Part shown: positions 51,750-60,774 of the stretch, piece by piece
How the letters are laid out: the number at the start of each line of letters is the position of its first letter
Numbering within the stretch: position 1 is the stretch's first letter
Assembly (NCBI RefSeq): GCF_000327485.1
Contig: NC_019943.1
Coordinates: 1,984,001-2,048,000, forward strand
Direction: 5' to 3'
From: Methanoregula formicica SMSP
GTDB taxonomy: Archaea; Halobacteriota; Methanomicrobia; Methanomicrobiales; Methanospirillaceae
DNA: 64,000 bases
Program-made: the position numbers and the translations under genes
The notes under the pieces: generated by a model
What the model was told of the DNA's origin: nothing
What the model saw: the letters and a program-made list of their open reading frames with translations, nothing else
The model's database searches: none

Positions 51750-51794
51750 CAAAAAGTTTATACATAATGCACAATATATTGTGCATGTGATAGC
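51750..51794 (+). promoter_or_regulatory. promoter with perfect 20-bp palindromic operator for the DUF3821 gene array
   Basis: TATA-like AAGTTTATAC (51755-51763) is followed by the perfect palindrome ATGCACAATATATTGTGCAT (51767-51786), then GTGAT as a Shine-Dalgarno remnant, then ATG 51795. The palindrome would cover the transcription start and fits a repressor site. ATGCACAA-N9-CATGTGAT recurs at 56762-56786 before the 416-residue DUF3821 protein. Confidence 0.65.
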
Positions 51795-54056
51795 ATGAAA
51801 CAGAAAACCCTTGTCATCGGCAGCAGCCTTGCTGTCGGGATAATCGCCGTCATCATCTGTGTCGGCATGGTCTCCGGATCCCCGGCTGAAAAGCCGTTCA
51901 TTTCCGTTGACACGGTGAGCGACAGGAACATCGGCGACCAGTTCGTCATAACAGGGAACACCAGCCTTCCGGCCGGCAGCGAGATAATGATTGAAATCTA
52001 TCCTGCTTCGCTGGACCGCAGCATCGGTATCATCTTCGATCAGGAGACCGGCGTTGCGTCAATGGTGGGAACTGCTGAAACGACAGGAGTGCTAACCGTA
52101 GGAAACAATCCCACCGGCATTGCAGCATGGTCATTTCCGGTCAACACCACGCCATTCGTACGCGGGGATTATAAGGTCGTGGCAACAGCCATCGCGAATG
52201 GGAAACCCGGCGGTCTTTCCGCGGAAACGCAGTTTGTCATGCATAAGAGTGCCGCAGGGACCGGACAGTATATCCGGATCGACCCCATTGCCGATATGAC
52301 AACCGGGAACCTCCTGATCATCACGGGATCGACCGATCTTCCGGAAGGGACCATCCTGATGGTGCGGACGCAGGGATCTGCGGGGGATGCCATGGTCCGC
52401 AGGGGCAGCAATGGCACCAACCAGTTCTTTGTGCCGGTTGATACATCCATCATAAAACCCGGAAAGAAGACGATCTCGATCACCCAGATGACCGGTGATC
52501 CGGCTCAGGGAACCTATCACCCGGGAGATGTCACGGCAACCACGAATTTCACGTTGTCGGGCAATTACCTTGGTTCGGAAACCCCGGTGAAGCCGGCACT
52601 CTCGCAGGACGATTATATCCACCTGGACAAAATCGTCAACCGCTCGGCCGGGAACCTGTTCCTTGTCACCGGGACAACGAGCCTTCCGGTCGGAACGGAG
52701 GTCCTCTGGCAGGTGACACCAACGGCCCTCTCGACTGATCCCAACCAGACCGGGACGTTCTCGGGCATGATGGCGAATTCTCAGGTGACACGGGGCCAGG
52801 GCATGGCGAACCGGGTCACCTTTGCCATGGACAGCTATGCGCTCCAGCCGGCGGAGTACAATGTCTCCGTTTCGATCAGTGCCGGCGATCTCGATGCAGG
52901 GGATTTCCGGCCGGGCGAACTCTCTGCCTCCCGGTTCTTCACCCTGAACGCAGGCGCGGGGACCGGAAATGGTATGGAGTACATCAGCGTTGACCCGGTC
53001 AGCGATAAAAACCAGGGAGACAAGTTCACCATCACCGGTACGACCAGCCTCCCGGCAGGAAAAGAGCTCCAGGTGGAGGTCTACGCCTCATCCTTCGAGA
53101 GCCATATGAGCGATACCGGGGAGTTCAGCGGCGCTGTCGGGGGAGTTGACGTTGTTGCCGGGACCGGGGGGATCAATACCTGGTCCATGGACCTTGACAC
53201 AACGTCATTTGTACCCATGGAATATCTCGTGAACGTATCCGTATTCACGGGAGATGTAAGCAAAGGTGATTTCTCCACGAGCGGCCCGGTCGGCAGGACA
53301 ACCTTCATGCTCCACCCGGCACCAGCAACGTCGGCATCCCCGGGCCCGGCCCGTGCGGTTGCAGGAGGGATCCTTATCGATCCCATCCGTGATACGCCCC
53401 GGGGGTCGCTCCTTGCAGTCTCCGGAAAGACCAATCTCTCAGCCGGTACGGATCTCCTGGTACGAATCGTCCCGGCCTCCATGGCCGGCGGGCAGATGAC
53501 CGGCGATTTCCAGAGAACGGAGAATTCAGCCGTGACAGCCGTGACCAGAGGGACCGGCGAGAATAACCTCTTCTCGGTATCGCTTGACACGCGGCTCCTC
53601 TCCCCTGCTGAACATATCGTTATCATTGCCCCGGCAGAAGGCAGGACAACCGGCACCGGCCCGGAGAACGGAAGTCTCACCAGCTCAGCGATCTTCAACA
53701 TCCTCGCAGCTCCGGCGGGCACCGGTTCCCCCGCCAGTACGCCGGGTATCTTCATCAATCCCATCGGCGACGTTATGGCGGGTGACGGCATGGTGGTCTC
53801 CGGAACCACTAACGTTCCTCCGGGAACGAAGTTCCTTGTCAGCGTCATTCCGGAATCATTGGACGAGGCGACCGTACAGCAGAATATCGCTAACCCGAAA
53901 TTCAGCGCAACGGTATCTGCCGTCAAGGGTTCGACGGATTCAAGTATCTTTTCCGTGAAGGTAGCGACAAAAAACCTCTCACCGGGACAGTACATCCTGT
54001 TTGTCTCCGCTGAGAACTACGAGATCACCGGGTCTGCCCTGTTCAGCGTGAAGTAG
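51795..54056 (+). CDS. DUF3821 repeat surface protein, six repeats
   Basis: 753 residues. An N-terminal hydrophobic segment (LVIGSSLAVGIIAVIICVGM) acts as signal/anchor. Six repeats of about 115-130 residues follow, each opening with ISVDPVSD-like words and then ITGTTSLPAGxE; they start near residues 35, 160, 275, 397, 527 and 655 (for example YISVDPVSDKNQGDKFTITG). Each repeat ends with a YxVxV strand such as PMEYLVNVSVFTGD. The fold looks like a beta sandwich. There is no C-terminal anchor. Family known mainly from Methanomicrobiales; function unknown. First gene of the array. Confidence 0.88.
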   Translation: MKQKTLVIGSSLAVGIIAVIICVGMVSGSPAEKPFISVDTVSDRNIGDQFVITGNTSLPAGSEIMIEIYPASLDRSIGIIFDQETGVASMVGTAETTGVLTVGNNPTGIAAWSFPVNTTPFVRGDYKVVATAIANGKPGGLSAETQFVMHKSAAGTGQYIRIDPIADMTTGNLLIITGSTDLPEGTILMVRTQGSAGDAMVRRGSNGTNQFFVPVDTSIIKPGKKTISITQMTGDPAQGTYHPGDVTATTNFTLSGNYLGSETPVKPALSQDDYIHLDKIVNRSAGNLFLVTGTTSLPVGTEVLWQVTPTALSTDPNQTGTFSGMMANSQVTRGQGMANRVTFAMDSYALQPAEYNVSVSISAGDLDAGDFRPGELSASRFFTLNAGAGTGNGMEYISVDPVSDKNQGDKFTITGTTSLPAGKELQVEVYASSFESHMSDTGEFSGAVGGVDVVAGTGGINTWSMDLDTTSFVPMEYLVNVSVFTGDVSKGDFSTSGPVGRTTFMLHPAPATSASPGPARAVAGGILIDPIRDTPRGSLLAVSGKTNLSAGTDLLVRIVPASMAGGQMTGDFQRTENSAVTAVTRGTGENNLFSVSLDTRLLSPAEHIVIIAPAEGRTTGTGPENGSLTSSAIFNILAAPAGTGSPASTPGIFINPIGDVMAGDGMVVSGTTNVPPGTKFLVSVIPESLDEATVQQNIANPKFSATVSAVKGSTDSSIFSVKVATKNLSPGQYILFVSAENYEITGSALFSVK

Positions 54057-54244
54057 GTCATCATGCATACAACGCGAAGACATCCGTCAATTTTTGCCGG
54101 GTGCAGGAAAACACCGAAAAATCCGCAGCGTGCGGGAACCGATTCATCGAAAAAGTACCTGTTTGTCATAATCCGGGACAGGATCCGGCAGTTGTTCTCT
54201 GCTCCGGGAAAGAAAGATCCCCGGCAAACCAGAAAGGAGAGGTT
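54057..54244. other. 188-base spacer before the first lipoprotein gene of the array
   Basis: No gene seen. The end contains GAAAGGAGAGG as a good Shine-Dalgarno for ATG 54245; no separate TATA box is evident. Confidence 0.4.
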
Positions 54245-54823
54245 ATGAGCCCGGCTCCGAACGCCAGGTCCATTGCCTGCCTTGTGCTGCTTATTGTTAT
54301 CGCACTCATCGCATTCGCCGGATGCACGGATTCCGCGGGCGAACAGGGAGGTCAGGGGACGCCGGCAACAACCGGGGTGAATGATAATCATCATGCCGTG
54401 ACAGAAGCCATCACCGTAAAAACACCGTCAGCGCAGAAAACCGCTCAGCCGATGCCGACACCGGGTTCATCCACCGGTGTCATACGGATCGATGCCATCA
54501 GCGGGAAAACCACCGGTGAAAAATTTACTCTCACGGGAACAACCAGCCTTCCCGAAGAGACAAACATATTTCTGCAGATTATGCCGGACACCGGAACACC
54601 GCCAACGGGTCTCGATCCGGACTCGATGATGAGTGTCGGGGGTAATTACCGGGTAACGAAAGGGGAGGGGACCATGAACCGGATTGCCCTGTCAGTTGAC
54701 CTTGGCCAGCTGATCCCGGGGAACTATGTTGCAATCGTGGGAAAGATGAAAGGGGATCCGGGATCCGCGCCGGTCTTTGAGATAGACAAGGATTACGGGT
54801 ACGCATACTTCACGCTGAAATAA
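54245..54823 (+). CDS. DUF3821 lipoprotein, one repeat
   Basis: 192 residues. Lipobox LIAFAGC (about 29) after a strong hydrophobic leader. A Thr/Pro/Gln linker follows, then one repeat (VIRIDAISGKTTGEKFTLTG; SVDLGQLIPGNYVAIVGKMK) to the end. AAGGAGAGG lies just before ATG 54245. Same strand and spacing as its neighbours. Confidence 0.85.
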   Translation: MSPAPNARSIACLVLLIVIALIAFAGCTDSAGEQGGQGTPATTGVNDNHHAVTEAITVKTPSAQKTAQPMPTPGSSTGVIRIDAISGKTTGEKFTLTGTTSLPEETNIFLQIMPDTGTPPTGLDPDSMMSVGGNYRVTKGEGTMNRIALSVDLGQLIPGNYVAIVGKMKGDPGSAPVFEIDKDYGYAYFTLK

Positions 54824-54875
54824 ACCCGGCAGCGAAAGAATTGCCCGGCATCTCCTCTGTGCAGGAAAACCAGGA

Positions 54876-55829
54876 ATGAGAATGCCAGATGCAGGAAAAA
54901 CCATGACCACACCATCGCGAAGATCTGTCGTACTGGCATCCCTTGTCCTTCTCCTTTTGATTGCAGCCCTCGGAATTTCCGGTTGCACGGATGCTTCCCG
55001 GGATACCGTTTACCCGGCCGGGGCTCCCGGAGAAACACCGCAGGAGAGTACGGCTGCTGCCGGAACCACCGGAACTGCGGCCGGTGTTCCGGTTCACGCA
55101 ACAACGGTTCAGCACACACCTGCACCGGATGCTTCCGCCCCGTACATCACCTTCGATCCCATCAGCGGAAAGAACATTGGCGACCTGCTGGTCTTCTCCG
55201 GCACAACGAACCTGCCGGAGAAGACCGCAGTGTACCTGTACCGGACCTTCGGGAGTACGGGAGAAGAGAAACTGGTCTCCAACCGCGAAGTCTTTGCCGG
55301 ACCGGACGGAACTAACCGGTGGAGGTTTGTTTCCGATTCCAGCGGGTTTGATCCGGGCTTGTATTCCGTGACGGTCACGACCGGAGAAAAAGACGTGAAA
55401 GGATCCGCACAGTTCACCCTGTCGGGGACATCGCTCCGCCCAGAGAGCGTGATATATTATTCCGGGACAAAGAAGTCATCAACCGGCACGCCCGCGATCA
55501 CGGTGAATCCCATCGCAGACCATATGCAGGGCGACATCTTCCTCATCACCGGCACGTCCGGCCTTGAAGAAGGAACGCTCCTGTTGTGCGACATCCATCC
55601 GGTCTACTTTGACGACGCATCAAAGAGACCCGCAACAGTGTATAACGGCCCTTCGGGTACTGCCGGAGACACCATCGTGGTCCGGGGAACGGGAGGGCTC
55701 AACACGTGGTCGTTTGCCCTGGACACCCGTGCGTTCGAGAAGACGGATTATGTCGTGAACATCACAACGGTCAGTGAGGATTTTACGATCCGCGAGATTG
55801 TCGGAAAAGCACAATTCGCCCTCAAGTAA
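54876..55829 (+). CDS. DUF3821 lipoprotein, two repeats
   Basis: Up to 317 residues. ATG 54903 (MTTPSRRSV) is an equally good start. Lipobox AALGISGC. Linker, then two repeats opening at about 84 (YITFDPISGKNIGDLLVFSG) and 205 (AITVNPIADHMQGDIFLITG). The body is predicted extracytoplasmic. Confidence 0.85.
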   Translation: MRMPDAGKTMTTPSRRSVVLASLVLLLLIAALGISGCTDASRDTVYPAGAPGETPQESTAAAGTTGTAAGVPVHATTVQHTPAPDASAPYITFDPISGKNIGDLLVFSGTTNLPEKTAVYLYRTFGSTGEEKLVSNREVFAGPDGTNRWRFVSDSSGFDPGLYSVTVTTGEKDVKGSAQFTLSGTSLRPESVIYYSGTKKSSTGTPAITVNPIADHMQGDIFLITGTSGLEEGTLLLCDIHPVYFDDASKRPATVYNGPSGTAGDTIVVRGTGGLNTWSFALDTRAFEKTDYVVNITTVSEDFTIREIVGKAQFALK

Positions 55830-55844
55830 CAGGAGTCCCAGGGA

Positions 55845-56696
55845 ATGAAACCTGATGTATTTAACATCGTTGCAATAATCGCGATCCTTATCACGGTTCT
55901 TATCTCCGGGTGTACAGGTGAGAATCCCCCAATTACCGGGTCAGGAAGTATGGCCGCAACACAGCAGGTGACCCAGGCTACAATACGCCAGACTATATTA
56001 GTAACTCCCGTACCAACAATGCCCGGCTGCGCCTACCCTCCGCTGAACCCCTGGACGTGGGTGCCGGAATCGTACGAGCCGGTGACAACAACGAAGATTC
56101 CACCTGAACCCGGTGCAATGGTCAGCAAGGCAGACCTTTTCGGTACGCCGTCCCTTAAATGGGAAGAATATGCATATTTCCAGAAGATCCGCAGCCTTCC
56201 CGATTCACAGGGAATATCGAGAATGGAAAAAACCCGAAAGATGCATCAGGGCCGGCCCGCAATCCATGAAAATCATACGTATTTCCTTCTAATAGAAGGC
56301 ATGTCAGAAGAGCTTGCCGATACAACGATGGATGACATGTACTATGATGAGTACGGAAATATGATTTCCATGCACCGTCGGGTTATCAGGAACGGAGAGT
56401 TTCTTGAAGATGCAGACAGACCTCCGGTGAATATGAGCAGGGGGACACCGGACTGTTCCGGAACTGTCTTCGCTCTCCGGTACACGTTCGTAGGGAAGGA
56501 TCCGGTTACCGTCCCGGCAGGGCACTACCCGGACGCAATGAAATATACCCGGAAGGATATCGATGAGTCCTTCCCGGGAAAAGAGACGCTCCTCACGTAC
56601 TGGATTGACCCAGCTGTTCCTGAACCGGTAAAAATTGTGATCGATGATCCCGGGGAAGGATTGCTTTTCACGTATGAATTACGAGGCTGGGGATAG
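55845..56696 (+). CDS. lipoprotein of unknown family in the DUF3821 array
   Basis: 283 residues. Lipobox ITVLISGC (about 23), Thr-rich linker, then a domain not clearly DUF3821: SLKWEEYAYFQKIRSLPDSQ, TMDDMYYDEYGNMISMHRRV, and a C-terminal YWIDPAVPEPVKIVIDDPGE that recalls LolA/DUF-type lipoprotein folds. It lies between DUF3821 members and shares their export type, so it probably works with them. Confidence 0.75.
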   Translation: MKPDVFNIVAIIAILITVLISGCTGENPPITGSGSMAATQQVTQATIRQTILVTPVPTMPGCAYPPLNPWTWVPESYEPVTTTKIPPEPGAMVSKADLFGTPSLKWEEYAYFQKIRSLPDSQGISRMEKTRKMHQGRPAIHENHTYFLLIEGMSEELADTTMDDMYYDEYGNMISMHRRVIRNGEFLEDADRPPVNMSRGTPDCSGTVFALRYTFVGKDPVTVPAGHYPDAMKYTRKDIDESFPGKETLLTYWIDPAVPEPVKIVIDDPGEGLLFTYELRGWG

Positions 56697-56744
56697 GGAA
56701 CGACTTCCTTGGCACGGGACTTTTCCAATATCTATTGACAATGA

Positions 56745-56790
56745 TAAAAATTTTTAACCCGATGCACAAAAAACATTACATGTGATCCGA
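56745..56790 (+). promoter_or_regulatory. second promoter of the array, shares an operator-like word with 51767-51790
   Basis: TTTTTAACCC (56751-56760) fits TATA. ATGCACAA (56762-56769), nine bases, CATGTGAT (56779-56786) repeats the arrangement found before the six-repeat gene with identical spacing. Only the first half of the palindrome is kept. Confidence 0.55.
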
Positions 56791-58041
56791 ATGAGGAAGA
56801 GTTACCTGAAATATGCCGGCATTGTTTCTGCTATCATACTGGCGATCATGTTCGCAGGTATCCTCATGACCGGATCCTTCACTATCTTTCCTGCCGTAAC
56901 TGTCGATCCCATTCCGGACCATGCAGCGGGGGATCTTGTCATCATCACGGGGACAACAAACCTGAAGGAAAATACCCGGCTGGAACTGGAGATCACTTCT
57001 GCGTCTCCCCTTCCCGAAAGAGAATCGCGTGTTGGGGCTACGGACGCATATATCGTCAGGAGCGGCGGGATGACGAATACCTGGTCGGGTGCGCTCGATA
57101 CTTCGGCGATCCCGCCGGGGGAATACCGGGTGAAAGCCTATCCCCTGAATACCGTCAATGTCTCTTACAGCAGGGGGGACCTTCTCGCAACATCCCGCTT
57201 CACGCTGACAAACGCCACACCGGATCCGGACAGGATCACACGACGGGGTGAGCAGCATGAGATTGAGTTCATAAAAATCGATCATATCGGAACCATCTTC
57301 CGCGGAGAGAAGATCCTTGTTACCGGGACAACGAACCTCCCGGCAGAGACTGAATTATTGTATATCGTGATCCCGCGATCCAATACCTCTGTCCTGAAGA
57401 TCGACCCGAAGACCGGAATGCGGGAGGTCCAGCAGGGTTTCACACGATCAGGCCTGACACCGGTCCTGGCAGGAGCGTACGAAGGCAACCACTGGTCGTT
57501 TGCCATCGACACCACGGAGTTCATCCAGGACGAGTACGAGATTATCGTAACAACGGACTCGGTCAGCTCGGACAAGATCGGCAAGGAAGGAACTTTTAGA
57601 ACGACATCCATGACCGTGTTGGAAGCGGATCTCAGTCTTCCACCCTTGCCGGGGCCTGCAGCCGGCTCCTGCCAGATCATCAGGATCGATCCCATCCCTA
57701 ATGTTCCGACCGGCAAGATCTGGACAATAACGGGAACCACAAGCCTGCAGCCCGGAACGGAACTGCTGATGCAGGTCCTTCCCGTTGAATTTGATATTGG
57801 TATAAACCCGGCGACCGGGAATATTTCAGGGGCACTGAACGGGGCGATGGGCACTACGGAGGTGGTTCCGGGATCCGGCGGGAACAACACCTGGTCCCTG
57901 GAGATGGATCCATCCCGGCTCCCACCAAACGAATATCTCGTGAATGTCAGCAACGACCGGATCGATTCCCGGACCTATGAGACCCGGTACGGGAACGCAT
58001 ACTGTTCCCGGCGAATCACCATCACGGGAGACACCGCATGA
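56791..58041 (+). CDS. DUF3821 membrane-anchored protein, three repeats
   Basis: 416 residues from ATG 56791 (GTG 56782 also in frame). N-terminal anchor YAGIVSAIILAIMFAGILMT, then three repeats opening near 35, 160 and 295 (AVTVDPIPDHAAGDLVIITG; FIKIDHIGTIFRGEKILVTG; IIRIDPIPNVPTGKIWTITG). Ends in ATGA overlap with the next gene. Confidence 0.86.
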   Translation: MRKSYLKYAGIVSAIILAIMFAGILMTGSFTIFPAVTVDPIPDHAAGDLVIITGTTNLKENTRLELEITSASPLPERESRVGATDAYIVRSGGMTNTWSGALDTSAIPPGEYRVKAYPLNTVNVSYSRGDLLATSRFTLTNATPDPDRITRRGEQHEIEFIKIDHIGTIFRGEKILVTGTTNLPAETELLYIVIPRSNTSVLKIDPKTGMREVQQGFTRSGLTPVLAGAYEGNHWSFAIDTTEFIQDEYEIIVTTDSVSSDKIGKEGTFRTTSMTVLEADLSLPPLPGPAAGSCQIIRIDPIPNVPTGKIWTITGTTSLQPGTELLMQVLPVEFDIGINPATGNISGALNGAMGTTEVVPGSGGNNTWSLEMDPSRLPPNEYLVNVSNDRIDSRTYETRYGNAYCSRRITITGDTA

Positions 58042-58976
58042 TCAAAAAGAAGTATCTTTTATTTGCCGGGGTCCTGTCGGCAATTATCCTGACCGGCATG
58101 TTCCTTGTCATCATCGTGACCGCATTCTTCCCGTCGCTCTTTCTGCCGGCCATTGCAATCGACCCGGTAACGAACGCAAATATCGACACTCACAACCGGC
58201 TGGTCCTGACGGGCACGACCACCCTGTCCGACATGAACCAGATTCACCTCACTATCGTCCGCAGGTCCCCGGGGCCGGTGCAGGGTGCCGGGTCACCGGC
58301 TACAGAAGTGCGGGGATTTGCCCGGTTGCTGTCAGATACCGGGGAACGAAATCCCTGGAAGGGATATGCCGATATCTCATCGCTGGACCCGGGAGACTAT
58401 CTCATCACGTTTGTGACAGTCACGTATTCGGAAAACTTCACGAAACGGACGGAGAGCGAACCTCTCGCCACGCTCCCGTTCACCCTGGGAGATGAAAGAG
58501 CCGGTCCCGGGAGCCTGCGAAAGAACGTCATTGCAGATATTCCCTTCAAACGGATCAATACACCCAATGCAACAGAATATCAGGGAACGCAGGATTACAT
58601 CACCATCGATACCTTTCCTGAAATTCAGACCGATGATGTCTACACCCTCTCCGGGACAACCAGTCTCCCGCCGGGCGAGGAACTGATGGTCGAGGTCCTG
58701 CCGTATGTTTCCGGCGCGGGAATCGATCTTGTCATCGACCCAAAAAGCCAGTCCCAGATGACCGGGATCTTTTCATCGGTAGTCGGCATGGTGTCCGTTT
58801 CGGACGGGAGTTATGGCCCGGACTACTGGACATTCGAGCTGGAGACTTACCTGCTGGCACCGGGACAGTACATCATGAAGGTCAGTAACAATGAGTATAA
58901 TCAGGCGAACATGACAAAACCTGCCGGTGGACTCTCCTCTTCCCGGGTATTCACCGTAACGGAGCGATCATCATGA
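58038..58976 (+). CDS. DUF3821 membrane-anchored protein, two repeats
   Basis: 312 residues. N-terminal anchor LFAGVLSAIILTGMFLVIIV very like the preceding protein. Two repeats open near 38 (AIAIDPVTNANIDTHNRLVL) and 190 (YITIDTFPEIQTDDVYTLSG). The start overlaps the previous stop and its stop overlaps the next start (ATGA both times), so the three genes are coupled. Confidence 0.86.
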   Translation: MIKKKYLLFAGVLSAIILTGMFLVIIVTAFFPSLFLPAIAIDPVTNANIDTHNRLVLTGTTTLSDMNQIHLTIVRRSPGPVQGAGSPATEVRGFARLLSDTGERNPWKGYADISSLDPGDYLITFVTVTYSENFTKRTESEPLATLPFTLGDERAGPGSLRKNVIADIPFKRINTPNATEYQGTQDYITIDTFPEIQTDDVYTLSGTTSLPPGEELMVEVLPYVSGAGIDLVIDPKSQSQMTGIFSSVVGMVSVSDGSYGPDYWTFELETYLLAPGQYIMKVSNNEYNQANMTKPAGGLSSSRVFTVTERSS

Positions 58977-59551
58977 AACGCACCACCTATCTTGCCGCAT
59001 CCCTCATCGTGGCCAGCATGGTTGCCGCGATGGTCGGGTGGTCGATGGCTGCCGGCAATTTCCTTGTTGTGGTCATCGCCATCCCGCTTGGTATTATTGT
59101 CGTTCTTGCCTGCCGGGCCCAAGTCGATGTTGTCATGGCAGACGAACGGGAGACAAGGATCCGGAGCAAAGCCGCACTCCGCACGCTTGAGGTCCTCACG
59201 ATTGGCGGGGCCATCGCCGCGGTCATCCTTTATTCCTATGTAGTAAGCGTCCCGCTCGCCCCGGTTATTACCGGAAAACTGGTTATCCATGACGATGGCA
59301 GACAATCCATGACCATCGCCGAGTACCAGCCGGGGAGCGTCCCGGGCCCGGATACCCTGGTCCGGTCAACAACCATTGATGACCTGAACTCCATGAACGA
59401 GAGCGAGGCAAGAACCTATTGCACGTACGTACGGGAAGGATTTCGGGAGAATGAGGAGCGCGGTCTTGCCGGACTGACGCTTGGTTTCACCCTTGCGGTG
59501 ATGCTCGCAGTCTTCGGAGCGTTTTATCTTTATTACGGCAGAAAGTACTAA
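58973..59551 (+). CDS. DUF2178 family membrane protein
   Basis: 192 residues. Two N-terminal helices (LIVASMVAAMVGWSMAAGNF; VVVIAIPLGIIVVLACRAQV), the cytosolic DUF2178 motif MADERETRIRSKAALRTLEV, a third helix (about 80-100), an external loop of about 60 residues and a final helix. DUF2178 proteins are often encoded next to small XRE regulators, as here. Coupled by overlap to the DUF3821 gene. Confidence 0.85.
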   Translation: MKRTTYLAASLIVASMVAAMVGWSMAAGNFLVVVIAIPLGIIVVLACRAQVDVVMADERETRIRSKAALRTLEVLTIGGAIAAVILYSYVVSVPLAPVITGKLVIHDDGRQSMTIAEYQPGSVPGPDTLVRSTTIDDLNSMNESEARTYCTYVREGFRENEERGLAGLTLGFTLAVMLAVFGAFYLYYGRKY

Positions 59552-59565
59552 CCACAAGGCTTGTC

Positions 59566-59790
59566 ATGAAGAACCGGATCAGGGTACTGCGGGCCGAACA
59601 CGAGATGACCCAGGAGCAGCTCGCCGAGCTTGTCGGGGTCACCCGCAATACCATCATCTCTATCGAAAAGGACAAGTACTGTCCTTCGTTGAAACTTGGC
59701 TACCGGATCGCCCGTATCTTCAACGTGGACATCAACGAAGTGTTCACGTACGAAGAGGAGAAAGACGGGCCCGCATCAGAAGAGGAATAG
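59566..59790 (+). CDS. small XRE-type helix-turn-helix regulator
   Basis: 74 residues, one HTH (RIRVLRAEHEMTQEQLAELV, then NTIISIEKDKYCPSLKLGYR) and an acidic tail. Cytosolic dimeric DNA-binding protein by family. It is the last gene of the array, so it is the obvious candidate to bind the palindrome at 51767-51786, by inference only. Confidence 0.93.
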   Translation: MKNRIRVLRAEHEMTQEQLAELVGVTRNTIISIEKDKYCPSLKLGYRIARIFNVDINEVFTYEEEKDGPASEEE

Positions 59791-59819
59791 GGACCTGAAG
59801 ATCGCTTTTAAAAAGGATA

Positions 59820-60524
59820 TTACACCGGCAGCGCCTTCTTCTTTGCGTCCGAGACTACCGTGCCCCGGAACTTCCCTTTCAGGATCGCCTCGGCAAGATT
59901 CTCGGGTTTGCGGCCGTCGATGACGATGAGCGGGATCCCGCTCCTCTCCACTACGCGGGCCGCTACAATGTCGAGCACGTTGTTGGAGCCGGCGCCAAGT
60001 GCGGTCTTGCCCACGATCTCCAGCAGTTTCTGTGGCGTGATCGCATCGAACCGGGTTGCCTTCGGGTTCTTCTTCGGGTCTTCGGAATAGATCCCGTCAA
60101 CGGAAGTAGCGTTGATAAACGCCGTTGCGCCCACCCGCTCGGCAAGGACGGCTGCAACGGCATCGGTGGTCTGGCCCGGGGTGATGCCCCCCATCACCAC
60201 GATCTTGCCGTGCTCGGAAAATTTCTTCGCCTCAGCGTGGCTCTCGGCAACCTTCGGGTACGCAGCATCGCCCAGCGCCGCGATGAGCATGGTGGCATTG
60301 AGCCGGGTGATCAGGATGCCTATCTCGTCAGAGGTGCCCTCATCGATCCCCAGCTCGCGGGCGATACCAATGTACCGCCGGGCCTCGCCGCCGCCACCAA
60401 CCACAACGAAAAGCCGGCTCTTCTTTGCGATCTTCTGCAGCACCGGGACATATTCACGGATCGTGTGGTTTTCCAGCGACGGGATGAGGATCGAGCCTCC
60501 CAGCGAGATGACAACCTTCTTCAT
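59820..60524 (-). CDS. pyrH: UMP kinase, archaeal type
   Basis: 234 residues. MKKVVISLGGSILIPSLENH, VVGGGGEARRYIGIARELGI, ITPGQTTDAVAAVLAE, INATSVDGIYSEDPKKNPKA and IDGRKPENL are the amino-acid-kinase-fold signatures of the archaeal UMPK. It phosphorylates UMP to UDP. Divergent from the zinc-ribbon gene. Confidence 0.97.
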   Translation of the reverse strand: MKKVVISLGGSILIPSLENHTIREYVPVLQKIAKKSRLFVVVGGGGEARRYIGIARELGIDEGTSDEIGILITRLNATMLIAALGDAAYPKVAESHAEAKKFSEHGKIVVMGGITPGQTTDAVAAVLAERVGATAFINATSVDGIYSEDPKKNPKATRFDAITPQKLLEIVGKTALGAGSNNVLDIVAARVVERSGIPLIVIDGRKPENLAEAILKGKFRGTVVSDAKKKALPV

Positions 60525-60567
60525 TGCACTAGTTTTTGTACCGGGTGCTCATAAAGAGTTATTTGCT

Positions 60568-60768
60568 ATGTTGTACTGTCCCCGCTGCAAAAGCCGGGAA
60601 GTGTTCCCGGAAACAGGAGGGTATATCGGTTCAATCTACATCTGCAAGGATTGCGGGTACCGCGGGTCGTTCGTGCTTGAAGTCGATTCGCCGGAAGGCA
60701 TTAAGGATGTTGAAAGGGAGGAACGGAAGCATAAAAAGCCCGTTCGCTCACACACAAAAGAAGGATAA
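60568..60768 (+). CDS. small zinc-ribbon protein
   Basis: 66 residues. Ribbon MLYCPRCKSREVFPETGG...YICKDCGYRGSFVLEV with two CxxC pairs, then a charged, basic tail. Such ribbons occur in several archaeal small proteins of unknown role. Its stop is only six bases before the amrS start. Confidence 0.8.
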   Translation: MLYCPRCKSREVFPETGGYIGSIYICKDCGYRGSFVLEVDSPEGIKDVEREERKHKKPVRSHTKEG

Positions 60769-60774
60769 CAGGGT

